From the NCBI GenBank assembly GCA_036266995.1, contig DATAWX010000049.1, forward strand, positions 1-28,321: 28,321 nucleotides of DNA, given 5' to 3'. The position numbers and the translations under genes were made by a program. The notes beneath the pieces are model-generated. The model ran no database searches. It saw nothing but the letters and a program-made list of their open reading frames with translations, and was not told the DNA's origin. Of this stretch, positions 7,487-14,894 are shown in pieces. The DNA is from GCA-003244245 sp036266995. Its GTDB lineage: Bacteria > Actinomycetota > Actinomycetes > Mycobacteriales > Pseudonocardiaceae. How positions within the stretch are numbered: position 1 is the stretch's first letter; the number at the start of each line of letters is the position of its first letter.

Positions 7487-7758
7487 GGCGGCGAGCGTAG
7501 TGCCGCTTTGTGTGGAGTGTGCGGTGTCACGCGCACACTTGTCACACTTGAGGGGTAGGATCTGTGCACAGGGCGTGACCCGACCCGGTGACAAGACCCC
7601 GGGGCCACATGTCCGACTCGTCGGTACATGCCGCCGGGTGCATGAAATTTGAGCGCGGACCTGATGTATTCGTTCCCGGTTCTGCTGCGCCATCCGGCGG
7701 CGCGGAGCTGGTCGAGCGAGACGGCGGTGGACGCGCCAGCACGAGAGAGGCGATCACA
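7487..7758. promoter_or_regulatory. Divergent intergenic region, MiaE-like gene / rhlE
   Basis: About 270 nt with no gene I can support. It holds the leaderless-type -10 of the MiaE-like gene (TACGCT, 7499-7494 on the minus strand) and, on the plus strand, TAGGAT at 7556-7561 as a likely rhlE -10. Near it are repeated GTCAC/GTGAC and CACACTTG words (CACACTTG at 7534-7541 and 7543-7550 in tandem), a possible regulator-binding cluster. In-frame ATG/GTG codons upstream of rhlE (7588, 7609, 7642) open into sequence that does not resemble the family. Confidence 0.45.
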
Positions 7759-9420
7759 CTGACCGTCAGCCAGACCACACTGCCCGAGACCTATCCCCTG
7801 GAGCATCCCGACCCCGGCACCCTGGCCGGTGCAGAGATTGATATCGACGAAACCGCCGCGCCCGCGCCGCTACAGGCTGGCGCACCGGTGCGCGACGACT
7901 CCCCCACCTTCGCCCAGCTCGGTGTTCGCGACGAGATCGTCCGGACCCTCAAAGCTGTGGGCATCGAGCGCACTTTCGCCATCCAGGAACTCACCTTGCC
8001 CCTCGCACTGGCCGGCGACGACCTGATCGGCCAGGCCCGCACCGGCACCGGCAAGACGCTGGGCTTCGGCGTCCCGCTGATCCAGCGGATCACCGCTGGA
8101 TCCATTTCTGGGTCCGATCCGGGGGACATGACGCTCGACGGCACCCCGCGCGCCCTGGTCGTCGTACCCACCCGCGAGTTGTGCCTGCAGGTCAGCGCCG
8201 ACCTCGCCGCCGCGAGCCGGGCTCTCGGCGTCCGGGTTCTTTCGATCTACGGTGGGCGACCCTACGAACCACAGATCAAGGCACTGACCAGCGGCGTGGA
8301 CGTGGTGGTCGGTACCCCGGGTCGGTTGTTGGACCTCGCTGAGCAACGCCACCTGGTGCTGGGCAAAGTGCGCGTGCTGGTACTCGACGAGGCCGACGAG
8401 ATGCTGGATCTGGGCTTCCTTCCTGACATCGAGCGAATCCTGCGGATGGTGCCGCAGCAGCGCCAGACCATGCTCTTCTCGGCGACCATGCCCGGTCCCA
8501 TCATCACGCTGGCCAGGACTTTCCTGACCCAGCCGACGCATATCCGCGCTGAGGAGGCCGACGCTACCGTCATCCACGAGCGGACCCGGCAGTTCGTGTA
8601 CCGGGCGCATGCGATGGACAAGGTAGAACTGCTCTCCCGGATGCTGCAGGCCCGCGGCCGCGGCCTGACGATGATCTTCACGAGGACCAAGCGCACCGCG
8701 CAGAAGGTGGCCGACGAGCTCACTGAGCGTGGCTTCGCGGCTGCGGCGGTACACGGTGACCTCGGCCAGGGCGCTCGCGAGCAGGCGCTTCGCGCGTTCC
8801 GTTCGGAGAAGGTGGACGTGCTGGTCGCCACCGACGTCGCCGCCCGGGGCATCGACGTCCCGGAGGTCACGCATGTCATCAACTACCAATGTCCCGAAGA
8901 CGAAAAGCCCTACGTGCACCGGATCGGGCGCACCGGGCGGGCCGGGCGCGCCGGCGTTGCGATCACTCTCGTCGACTGGGACGAGGAAACACGCTGGAAG
9001 ATGATCAGTGACGCGCTGGGCCTCGGGATGCCGGAGCCCGCAGAGACCTACTCCACGTCGGAGCACCTGTTCAGCGACCTCGACATCCCCGCCGACTCCA
9101 CTGGGCGGCTGCCGCTGGCGCGGCGCACCCGAGCCGGGCTGGAAGCCGAGCCCAGCGACGAGGGCGGTCAGGCCAGGCGTGCCGCCGGCATTCGGCGTGG
9201 TGTGCGCAGTGGGCCCACCGAAAGCCAGCTTCCGCCGGTCCGCCGCCTGCGCCGCCGCACCCGCAACGGAGAGGCTGCCGGCAGCAGCGCTGAGACCGCA
9301 CCCCCCGCGGAGCACCCATGCGACCATGGTGACGCCGGGCCGCGCCGCCGGCGTCGGCGCAGCCGGGGCCGCAACGCCGGTACCGGGGAGCACGGCAGCC
9401 AGCCCCGCGCTGCGGGCTAA
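7759..9420 (+). CDS. rhlE: RhlE-type DEAD-box RNA helicase
   Basis: A 553-aa ATP-dependent RNA helicase with all core motifs: FAQLGV and Q-motif FAIQELTLPLAL (73-84), Walker A ARTGTGKT, PTREL, TPGR, DEADE, SAT (SATMP), then in the second RecA domain the ARGIDVP and HRIGRTGR motifs. The C-terminal tail is Arg-rich (RRRRRRSRGRN), suited to RNA binding. It likely unwinds structured mRNA or rRNA intermediates. Start choice is hard: CTG at 7759 opens MTVSQTTLPE, has AGAGAGG 8 nt upstream, and marks where the sequence becomes family-like; in-frame GTG 7588, ATG 7609 or ATG 7642 would add 39-57 residues. The next gene starts 12 nt downstream, so the two are probably co-transcribed. Confidence 0.93.
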   Translation: MTVSQTTLPETYPLEHPDPGTLAGAEIDIDETAAPAPLQAGAPVRDDSPTFAQLGVRDEIVRTLKAVGIERTFAIQELTLPLALAGDDLIGQARTGTGKTLGFGVPLIQRITAGSISGSDPGDMTLDGTPRALVVVPTRELCLQVSADLAAASRALGVRVLSIYGGRPYEPQIKALTSGVDVVVGTPGRLLDLAEQRHLVLGKVRVLVLDEADEMLDLGFLPDIERILRMVPQQRQTMLFSATMPGPIITLARTFLTQPTHIRAEEADATVIHERTRQFVYRAHAMDKVELLSRMLQARGRGLTMIFTRTKRTAQKVADELTERGFAAAAVHGDLGQGAREQALRAFRSEKVDVLVATDVAARGIDVPEVTHVINYQCPEDEKPYVHRIGRTGRAGRAGVAITLVDWDEETRWKMISDALGLGMPEPAETYSTSEHLFSDLDIPADSTGRLPLARRTRAGLEAEPSDEGGQARRAAGIRRGVRSGPTESQLPPVRRLRRRTRNGEAAGSSAETAPPAEHPCDHGDAGPRRRRRRSRGRNAGTGEHGSQPRAAG

Positions 9421-9431
9421 CCAGCGGTCGG

Positions 9432-10664
9432 ATGCTCGCGCCTGAACGCCGCACCCGCAGGGACCTGACCGCCGCCGCGGTGTTGGCCGTGGCTGTGGTC
9501 GCGGTGGCCACCGCACTGTGGTGGACCAGTGACGCGCACCACACCACGCTGGCGACCGCCGCCGGCCCGGCACCGGGGAACACGACTGCAGCCGGGGCCG
9601 GATCATTGCCGACGGCGCTGACCGAGGCGTGGCGAGCGCCGAGTCCGGCCACCCCGGTCCCTCTCGCGGCGGACGGCACGGCGGTCACCGGTGCCGCTGG
9701 GGTGGTCGCCGGGCGCGACCTGCGCTCCGGCGCGGTTCGCTGGAGCTACCGGCGCGACCGGCCACTGTGTACGGTGGCCGCCGCATTCCGCCAAGTGGTA
9801 GCGGTGTACCAACGCGGCGAGACCTGCGGCGAGGTGACCGTCCTGGGCTGGGTCGACGGTCGGCGGGGACCGCAACGGACCGGTCCGGTGGAGGCGCCGA
9901 CCCGGCTGGTCGCCGCCGGCAACCAGGTTGCCGCCACGGGCCGTCGCTACTTGGAGGTATGGCGCTCCGACCTGGTGCGCACGCTGGCCTACGGGCGACT
10001 GCCTACCCCAGTACAGCCCGCGACCCAGCCGCGACCGGACTGCGAGCACGACTCGATGACCTTGAGTAATGGGAAATTGGGCGGCGGCAGGTTGGCCGTG
10101 GTGGAGAAGTGCCCTGGGGAGCGGGTACGGCTCACCGTGCAACGGTCCGATCCCAAGGAGCCCGACCACCCTGAGGTGATCTTCAGCACCCTGCTTTCTG
10201 GCCAGCAGGCCCAGGTCATCGCGTTGAGCGGGGAGCGAGTGGCCGTGGCGCTGCCCGACCCGGCCAGACTGGCCGTGCTCGACGGGCGGGGCAAGGAGGT
10301 GGCCGAGTATCCGCTGGCCGTCCCGGACGTCGACCTGCGCGGCAATCCACCCGGAGGCCTGGCCGACGTCACCCAGACCTCCACGGAGATTTACTGGTTC
10401 ACCGGCTCGGCCACTGTCGCGTTGGACACCGGTGACCTGCGGCCACGGTGGACCCGGGCGAGATCGCTGGGCACCGGCTCGGAACTCGCCGGACGGCTGT
10501 TGCTGCCGGTGCCGGGAGCTCTCGCGGTACTGGACACCACCACCGGCCAGCAGCTCGGCGCGCTGCCAGTGGACCGCGGCGACTACCGCGGCCCAGTAGG
10601 TACCGCCAGCTCGGGTGGTGTCGTGCTGGAGCAACGCGGCGACACCCTCGTCGCGCTGCGCTGA
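9432..10664 (+). CDS. Membrane-anchored PQQ-like beta-propeller protein (Rv3212-like)
   Basis: A 410-aa protein with a single N-terminal transmembrane anchor (about residues 12-31, LTAAAVLAVAVVAVATALWW) followed by an exported domain of repeated blades. Blade-like units include VVAGRDLRSGAVRWSYR, LAVLDGRGKEVAEYPL, TVALDTGDLRPRWTR and LAVLDTTTGQQLGALPV, the pattern of quinoprotein-dehydrogenase-like beta-propellers. No quinone-binding or enzyme motif is evident, so a binding or scaffold role in the envelope is more likely than catalysis. Four cysteines (C122, C137 and two later) may be disulfide-bonded outside the membrane. It starts 11 nt after the rhlE stop, matching the Rv3211-Rv3212 order I recall. 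Confidence 0.8.
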   Translation: MLAPERRTRRDLTAAAVLAVAVVAVATALWWTSDAHHTTLATAAGPAPGNTTAAGAGSLPTALTEAWRAPSPATPVPLAADGTAVTGAAGVVAGRDLRSGAVRWSYRRDRPLCTVAAAFRQVVAVYQRGETCGEVTVLGWVDGRRGPQRTGPVEAPTRLVAAGNQVAATGRRYLEVWRSDLVRTLAYGRLPTPVQPATQPRPDCEHDSMTLSNGKLGGGRLAVVEKCPGERVRLTVQRSDPKEPDHPEVIFSTLLSGQQAQVIALSGERVAVALPDPARLAVLDGRGKEVAEYPLAVPDVDLRGNPPGGLADVTQTSTEIYWFTGSATVALDTGDLRPRWTRARSLGTGSELAGRLLLPVPGALAVLDTTTGQQLGALPVDRGDYRGPVGTASSGGVVLEQRGDTLVALR

Positions 10665-10676
10665 CCTTCCAACTCG

Positions 10677-10688
10677 TAAGCTCCCCCA
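10677..10688 (+). promoter_or_regulatory. Leaderless-type -10 before alpha/beta hydrolase
   Basis: TAAGCT (10677-10682) ends 6 nt before the GTG at 10689 and there is no Shine-Dalgarno, so transcription probably begins at or next to the start codon. No convincing -35 is seen. Confidence 0.45.
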
Positions 10689-11564
10689 GTGACGGCATCA
10701 CAGATCACCCCGCACAGCGCCAGCCGGGTGCTGGTGACGGTGCCCGGTGCAGAGCTGGCGGCGCTGCGCGCCCAACCCGCCGAGCCCGTCGGCGCTTGCG
10801 CCGTGCTGCTGCCCGGATACACCGGATCCAAAGAGGACTTCTCGGCACTGCTGGACCCCCTGTGCAGCGCGGGTCTGTCAGTGCTGGCGCTGGACCTCCC
10901 CGGGCAGTACGAGTCTCCCGGCCCAGTTCGCGAGGACGACTATCTCCCCGACCCGCTCGGCCGGACCATCGCCGCGCTGGTCGTGGAGTTGGTCTCCGGT
11001 GGAGAGCAGGTACTGCTGCTGGGGCACTCCTACGGCGGGCTGGTGGCCCGATCCGCGGTGCTCGCCGGCGCCCCGGTGACCGGATTGGTCCTGCTGGACT
11101 CGGGCCCTGGTGGGCTGCCCCCGGGGCAGCGCCGGGCGCTGCTCGACGCCACTGAGCCGATCATGCGCGCCGAGGGCATCGAGACCGTCCAGCGACTGCT
11201 GGACGCCCGAAACGGGATCATCGAGCCACCCGAGCTGGCCGCGCTGCTACGGACCCGTTTCCTGCGCTCCTCGACTGTCGGCCTCCTGGGCATGGCGACC
11301 GGCCTGCGCACCGAACCCGACCGGGTCGACGAGTTGGCCGCCGCCCTGCGCACCAATGCGATTCCCTGCCTCGTCGCGTTCGGCGAATCCGACGACGCGT
11401 GGCCGGTAGCGGTGCAGCGCGATATGGCGGCCGGGCTGGGCGCCGCGGTCGCGATGATCCCGGGCGCCGCCCACTCGCCGAGTACCGAGAACCCGCAGGC
11501 GCTGCTCGACGTGCTGCTGCCGACCTGGATGGGCTGGCTGGCGACTACACACCGTCACGAGTGA
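10689..11564 (+). CDS. Alpha/beta-fold hydrolase
   Basis: A 291-aa soluble hydrolase. The oxyanion strand is AVLLPGYTGSKEDF (about 38-51), the nucleophile elbow is GHSYGG (Ser about residue 116), the acid is likely D in VAFGESDDAW and the base H in GAAHSPSTENP near the C-terminus. A helical cap lies at about residues 150-215. The family covers esterases, epoxide hydrolases and haloalkane dehalogenases; the substrate cannot be told. The GTG at 10689 directly follows a promoter-like hexamer and opens MTASQITPHSASRVLVTVPG. It follows the beta-propeller gene by 24 nt and is convergent with the small membrane protein gene at 11663. Confidence 0.87.
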   Translation: MTASQITPHSASRVLVTVPGAELAALRAQPAEPVGACAVLLPGYTGSKEDFSALLDPLCSAGLSVLALDLPGQYESPGPVREDDYLPDPLGRTIAALVVELVSGGEQVLLLGHSYGGLVARSAVLAGAPVTGLVLLDSGPGGLPPGQRRALLDATEPIMRAEGIETVQRLLDARNGIIEPPELAALLRTRFLRSSTVGLLGMATGLRTEPDRVDELAAALRTNAIPCLVAFGESDDAWPVAVQRDMAAGLGAAVAMIPGAAHSPSTENPQALLDVLLPTWMGWLATTHRHE

Positions 11565-11662
11565 TCATCGTGGCCGTGGCTGGCGATCTGGGGCACTTCG
11601 GGCCGGACAGCGTGCGTGGTCTGGTGGAACCTCATCGCGGTTGTGGGCGCCGGCTAGCTGGG

Positions 11663-11950
11663 TCATGCCCACCAGGCGAACCAGAGGACGGCTGCCGCTA
11701 TGAGCAGCACCGACCAGGCGGCCAGCGCGGCGGTGCAACCTTGGGATCGGTCTGCAGCCAGCTGCAACACGACCGCTGCTAGGGCCGCGACCACATGACC
11801 GGCAACCGTCGCGAGGCCTGGGCCGGGCCGGCCTGACGTGCCGGCCAGCCACTGCGCCACGCAGAGCGCGATCGCCAGCACGACCAGACCCCCGGCCAGC
11901 ACACCGGACAGCCCGCGCGAGACGCGCTCACCAAGGCGCAGCGCAGTCAC
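11663..11950 (-). CDS. Small three-helix membrane protein
   Basis: A 95-aa hydrophobic protein with three predicted transmembrane helices: GVLAGGLVVLAIALCVAQWL, LATVAGHVVAALAAVVLQLA and AALAAWSVLLIAAAVLWFAW, with short loops and an N-terminal basic segment (RLGERVSR). I do not recognise a named family. GTG at 11950 was chosen because it overlaps the TGA of the nuclease gene (GTGA), a typical coupled start; the longer frame would overlap the nuclease gene by almost 90 nt. It is the last gene of the PHP-nuclease cluster and is convergent with the alpha/beta hydrolase gene. The 98-nt space between them shows no clear terminator. Confidence 0.7.
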   Translation of the reverse strand: MTALRLGERVSRGLSGVLAGGLVVLAIALCVAQWLAGTSGRPGPGLATVAGHVVAALAAVVLQLAADRSQGCTAALAAWSVLLIAAAVLWFAWWA

Positions 11951-12792
11951 GGTGCAAGCAGGGCCCACGGCCGGAGCTCTGGTGCGCTGGCCCGACCCTC
12001 GGGGCAGTGCCGCCGGAAGTCGCACCACGAGCAAGCCCGGCCCGGGGTGGGCGGGAACAGGATCTCCGGGTCGCCTCCGGACGCCAGAGTGTCAGTGGCC
12101 AGCGCGATCTCGTCAGCCGCCTCCTCGGCACGCTGCAGGTGCCTGCTCAACGACTGCTCGGAGTGCTCCCAGCTGGCGATGGTGCCGGTAGGCAGGTGGT
12201 GCAGCTCCACCCGGCGGCACTCCCGGCGTAACGTGCGGCGCGCCGCAAACGCGTAGAGCGCCAACGCCTGCGAACCGCGAGCGTCATCGAGGCTGAGCTC
12301 GTGGCGACCGGTCTTGTAGTCCACCACGACCAGCTCGCCGTCCCGCTCGTCGATGCGGTCCACTCGCCCCTCCGCGACGATCCGTTGGGTCGGCGCGGAC
12401 ACCCAGCGCTCCACTCCCACCGGATCAAGATGGGGATCCAGCTCGTCGACGTAGCGGGCCACCCAGTTCTGCGCGCGGCTGCGATAGTCGGCGGCCTGCG
12501 CGTCATCCGCGAAACCTTCTCCAGACCAGTGCTTCGTTACCAGCGCGGCGGCAGCGTGCGGACCCCGGCGCTCCGGGGTCAGATCGAACAGTGCCCGCAG
12601 CGCGGTATGCACCACCGCGCCCAGCGTGTTGTGCGCCCAGGCCCCACCCCGCGGAAGCGCGGGCCGGTCCAGGTAGGCCATCCGGTAGCGCCGGCGGCAG
12701 CCAGTCCAGGTGGTGAGCTTGGCGGGAGTCAGCCGCACCAGCGGGCGGGGCAGACCGCCGAGTTGCAGCTCGCCCTGCGCTCGCGGTGCCAT
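11947..12792 (-). CDS. RecB-family PD-(D/E)XK nuclease with Fe-S cluster motif
   Basis: A 281-aa protein in the Cas4/AddB-like exonuclease superfamily. H62 (VVHTALR), D145 (GRVDRID), D158 and K160 (VVVDYKTG) form the nuclease site, and a glutamine-containing helix (GSQALALYAFAAR) follows. Four cysteines, C32 and C254-x2-C257-x5-C263, have the spacing of the 4Fe-4S clamp found in AddB and Cas4. There is no helicase domain and no cas gene nearby, so this is a stand-alone DNA-repair-type nuclease of a kind common in actinobacteria. The ATG has a TACGGT hexamer 7 nt upstream and no good Shine-Dalgarno, so it may be leaderless. It lies 24 nt after the PHP gene and overlaps the next gene by 4 nt. 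Confidence 0.9.
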   Translation of the reverse strand: MAPRAQGELQLGGLPRPLVRLTPAKLTTWTGCRRRYRMAYLDRPALPRGGAWAHNTLGAVVHTALRALFDLTPERRGPHAAAALVTKHWSGEGFADDAQAADYRSRAQNWVARYVDELDPHLDPVGVERWVSAPTQRIVAEGRVDRIDERDGELVVVDYKTGRHELSLDDARGSQALALYAFAARRTLRRECRRVELHHLPTGTIASWEHSEQSLSRHLQRAEEAADEIALATDTLASGGDPEILFPPTPGRACSWCDFRRHCPEGRASAPELRPWALLAP

Positions 12793-12805
12793 CGCGCCTA
12801 CCGTA
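12793..12805 (-). promoter_or_regulatory. Leaderless-type -10 before nuclease gene
   Basis: On the minus strand TACGGT (12805-12800) ends 7 nt before the ATG at 12792 with no Shine-Dalgarno between. It lies in the 24-nt gap after the PHP gene, so the nuclease may have its own promoter inside the cluster. Confidence 0.45.
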
Positions 12806-12816
12806 CTCGTCGGCGG

Positions 12817-13683
12817 TCAGCCGGTTACCGCGGCGACGCGGCTGCTGGCCGCCAACTCTTCGATTCGCTCCAGCGCCTCGGGGTCAGTCGTCTCTTGACC
12901 TAGCGACACCGTCTTGTTCGTGCCGTGGTAATCGCTGCTGCCGGTGACCACCAGGCCCAGTGCGGCCGCGAGGTCGCGCAGCGCGGCCCGATCGTCCTCG
13001 GCGTGGTCTGGATGATCGACTTCCACCCCGGCGAGACCCTCAGCGGCGAGCTCAGCGATGACCGAGTGGGCGATGACCGGCCCCCGACGGCGAGCAACGG
13101 GGTGGGCCAGGACCGCTACCCCTCCCGCGGCGCGAACCATCCGGATCGCTGCACCGATGCCGGTGTCGGCGCGACCGGTGTAGTACGGACCTCCGGTAGC
13201 CAGGAATCGGCGGAAGGCCTCGTCGACGCTAGCCACGACACCCGCGCAAACCAGTGCTCGGGCGAGATGTGGCCGGCCGGCGGGAGCTTCCGGCGGGAGG
13301 CCCGCGAGCACCTCGGCTGGATCCACCGGGAACCCGTCAGCGGCCATCCGGTGTGCCATGGCGAGCAACCGGACGCGTCGCTCGTCGCGCAGCCGCGCCT
13401 GCTCGGCGATGATCGCCTCCGAGGTGGGATCGAACAGGTAACCGAGCAGGTGCACCGAGACCTGGCCGCCCCCACCGTCGGGCGCGATGCAGGAGAACTC
13501 CGCGCCCCTGATCAGCCGAAGGCCTACCGGCAGCGCATCGACGGCGTCGGCCCATCCTGCGGTGGTGTCGTGGTCGGTCAGGGCCAGCACGTCAATACCA
13601 GCAGCCGCAGCGGCCACGACGAGCTCCGCGGGGGTGTCGGTTCCATCGGACGCGGTGGAATGGGCGTGCAGGTCAATACGCAT
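12817..13683 (-). CDS. PHP-domain phosphoesterase (RNase AM/YciV-like)
   Basis: A 288-aa PHP protein. Metal-binding motifs occur in order: H6-x-H8 in DLHAHS, D37-H38-D39 in LTDHDT, GAEFSC (Glu ligand), GRPHLA, AVLAHP, VEVDHP and SSDYHG near the C-terminus. This full set fits the YciV/TrpH branch, whose E. coli member trims 5' ends of rRNA and hydrolyses 3',5'-nucleotide bisphosphates (pAp). A role in nucleotide or RNA 5'-end processing is therefore likely, though inferred by family. The ATG at 13683 is fixed by the conserved opening MRIDLHAHS. It follows the PH-domain gene by 24 nt and precedes the nuclease gene on the same strand. Confidence 0.9.
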   Translation of the reverse strand: MRIDLHAHSTASDGTDTPAELVVAAAAAGIDVLALTDHDTTAGWADAVDALPVGLRLIRGAEFSCIAPDGGGGQVSVHLLGYLFDPTSEAIIAEQARLRDERRVRLLAMAHRMAADGFPVDPAEVLAGLPPEAPAGRPHLARALVCAGVVASVDEAFRRFLATGGPYYTGRADTGIGAAIRMVRAAGGVAVLAHPVARRRGPVIAHSVIAELAAEGLAGVEVDHPDHAEDDRAALRDLAAALGLVVTGSSDYHGTNKTVSLGQETTDPEALERIEELAASSRVAAVTG

Positions 13684-13707
13684 GACCGCAGTCTGCCCCG
13701 GCTATCG

Positions 13708-14295
13708 CTACCTGTCGGAGCCTGGCCATCCCGGGCGCGGCCAGCGCCGACGACGAGAGCTGCGCGGCGGCTCGAGCATATGTGAACGAGGCTGCTTCTT
13801 GTCGCCGAAGATCAACCCAGAAATCGCCTGAAAGACCTCCTCGGGCCTGGGCAAGTAGTAAATCCACTCTAGATCCTGCTTCTGCCCGGCGGACTCTATC
13901 CGGAGCGTGCCATAACCGAGTAGCTGCCCAAAAAATGGCCTCATAAAGCTCATGTCGGTCACCTTCGTGATCGGCATCATGGAGTTCTTCGTCTGGATGA
14001 TGCCGCTAGTGACCATGAATCGTTTGTCGGTGACGATGATGACGTGGACCCACCACTCCAGCACCTTCCAGGCGAAGCGCAGCAGCGCCCCGACCGCCAC
14101 GTACCAGAGCAACGACTGCACCAGCCACAGGCCGCCAGCGACGCCAGCGACCAGGAGGGACAGCAAATAGACCCCGAGAATGATCCCGACGGTGATCAGC
14201 AGGTCCCAGAACAGGTACGCCCAGTGCCGCCGCACCCGGATCACCCGCCGCTCGATCTCGGGGTTGAGCAGGACGCCGGAGGCTCGACCGAACAT
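13708..14295 (-). CDS. Bacterial PH-domain membrane protein (YdbS/DUF304-like)
   Basis: A 195-aa protein with a short cytoplasmic N-terminus (PEIERRVIRVRRHW), two transmembrane helices (about 27-50 and 53-73) and a bacterial PH domain at about residues 80-165: HVIIVTDKRFMVTSGIIQTK, then MPITKVTDMSFMRPFFGQLL and GTLRIESAG. The C-terminal tail is rich in Arg/Pro (RRRRWPRPGWPG). Function of this family is not well defined; membrane attachment and a protein or lipid contact role are inferred. The coding sequence is lower in GC than its neighbours, which for this family reflects its Lys/Ile/Met-rich composition rather than clear transfer. It heads the PH-PHP-nuclease-membrane protein cluster. Confidence 0.85.
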   Translation of the reverse strand: MFGRASGVLLNPEIERRVIRVRRHWAYLFWDLLITVGIILGVYLLSLLVAGVAGGLWLVQSLLWYVAVGALLRFAWKVLEWWVHVIIVTDKRFMVTSGIIQTKNSMMPITKVTDMSFMRPFFGQLLGYGTLRIESAGQKQDLEWIYYLPRPEEVFQAISGLIFGDKKQPRSHMLEPPRSSRRRRWPRPGWPGSDR

Positions 14296-14445
14296 CTCAA
14301 CGCCGCCGGAACGTCGTCGAATACACCCTGACCCACCTGTCTCGCCGCTGCAGGCAGCGCAGTCGTTGCCGGGCAGTCCGTCATCGATCCGTCAGTGTTG
14401 TACCGCACCTGGGTTGACGGCGCGGCCCGACACTCCAGAGGGTAC

Positions 14446-14459
14446 TACCATCCGCGCTG
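14446..14459 (+). promoter_or_regulatory. Leaderless-type -10 before Nudix gene
   Basis: TACCAT (14446-14451) ends 8 nt before the ATG at 14460, with no Shine-Dalgarno. A good TTGACG lies at 14414-14419 but is 26 nt away from this hexamer, so either the -35 is unused or a different -10 (GAGGGT, 14438-14443) pairs with it. The rest of the 164-nt divergent spacer (14296-14459) shows nothing else I can support. Confidence 0.4.
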
Positions 14460-14873
14460 ATGACCGGGTCGCCACCGAAGCGTGTCAGGTGCGTCGGAGC
14501 GGTGTTGCTCGACGACGCCGGAAGGCTGCTGCTGATCCGCAGGGCGAACGAGCCCGGACGCGGCCGCTGGTCAGTGCCTGGGGGCCGGGTCGAGGACGGC
14601 GAGACCGATCAGCATGCGGTGATCCGCGAGGTGGCCGAGGAGACCGGGCTGGCCGTTGAGGTCACGAGTTGGCTGGGAGATGTACAGCGCGGCGGGCCGG
14701 ACGGAGCAGTGTTCGACATCCACGACTACAGCTGCCGGGTGACGGGAGGGACGCTACGGGCCGGTGACGACGCCGACGGCGCGCGCTGGTGCGACGCGGG
14801 AGCCCTGGCGACTCTGCCCATCGTCACCGGCCTCATCGAAGCCCTCGCGGGCTGGCACTGCCTTCCCCGCTGA
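14460..14873 (+). CDS. Nudix hydrolase
   Basis: A 137-aa pyrophosphohydrolase with a complete Nudix box at residues 42-64: G42, E48, R56-E57, E60-E61 and G63 in the order Gx5Ex7REUxEExGU. The flanks are CVGAVLLDDAGRLLLIRRAN and GRGRWSVPGG, as in ADP-ribose pyrophosphatase/MutT-type enzymes. Likely substrates are nucleoside diphosphate-linked compounds; the exact one cannot be assigned. It stands alone between divergent (PH-domain gene) and convergent (stress-membrane gene) neighbours. Its last 18 nt, including the stop, are duplicated in tandem right after the gene. Confidence 0.9.
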   Translation: MTGSPPKRVRCVGAVLLDDAGRLLLIRRANEPGRGRWSVPGGRVEDGETDQHAVIREVAEETGLAVEVTSWLGDVQRGGPDGAVFDIHDYSCRVTGGTLRAGDDADGARWCDAGALATLPIVTGLIEALAGWHCLPR

Positions 14874-14891
14874 CACTGCCTTGCCCGCTGA
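14856..14891 (+). repeat. 18-bp tandem duplication spanning the Nudix stop codon
   Basis: CACTGCCTTCCCCGCTGA (14856-14873) is followed directly by the same 18 bases with one C-to-G change (14874-14891). Copy one encodes the last residues HCLPR and the stop; copy two stays in frame and would encode HCLAR and another stop. It looks like a recent slippage duplication. Confidence 0.9.
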
Positions 14892-14894
14892 CGG

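Noticed and set aside
7487..7693. 69-residue N-terminal extension of the MiaE-like protein
   Set aside because: The extension is Cys/Arg/Thr-rich with no family similarity and overlaps the probable rhlE promoter.
7870..9606. 578-aa open frame antisense to rhlE
   Set aside because: It mirrors the helicase, whose motifs are unmistakable; the antisense product is His/Arg/Gly-rich with no recognisable domain. Long antisense frames are common in high-GC DNA.
11947..12792. Cas4-like nuclease as a sign of a CRISPR-Cas locus
   Set aside because: No cas1, cas2 or repeat array is present in the window; the four-Cys nuclease family also includes stand-alone housekeeping members.
13708..14295. Lower-GC PH-domain gene as horizontally acquired island
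   Set aside because: No mobility genes, repeats or attachment sites flank it, and the family is naturally rich in residues with AT-rich codons.
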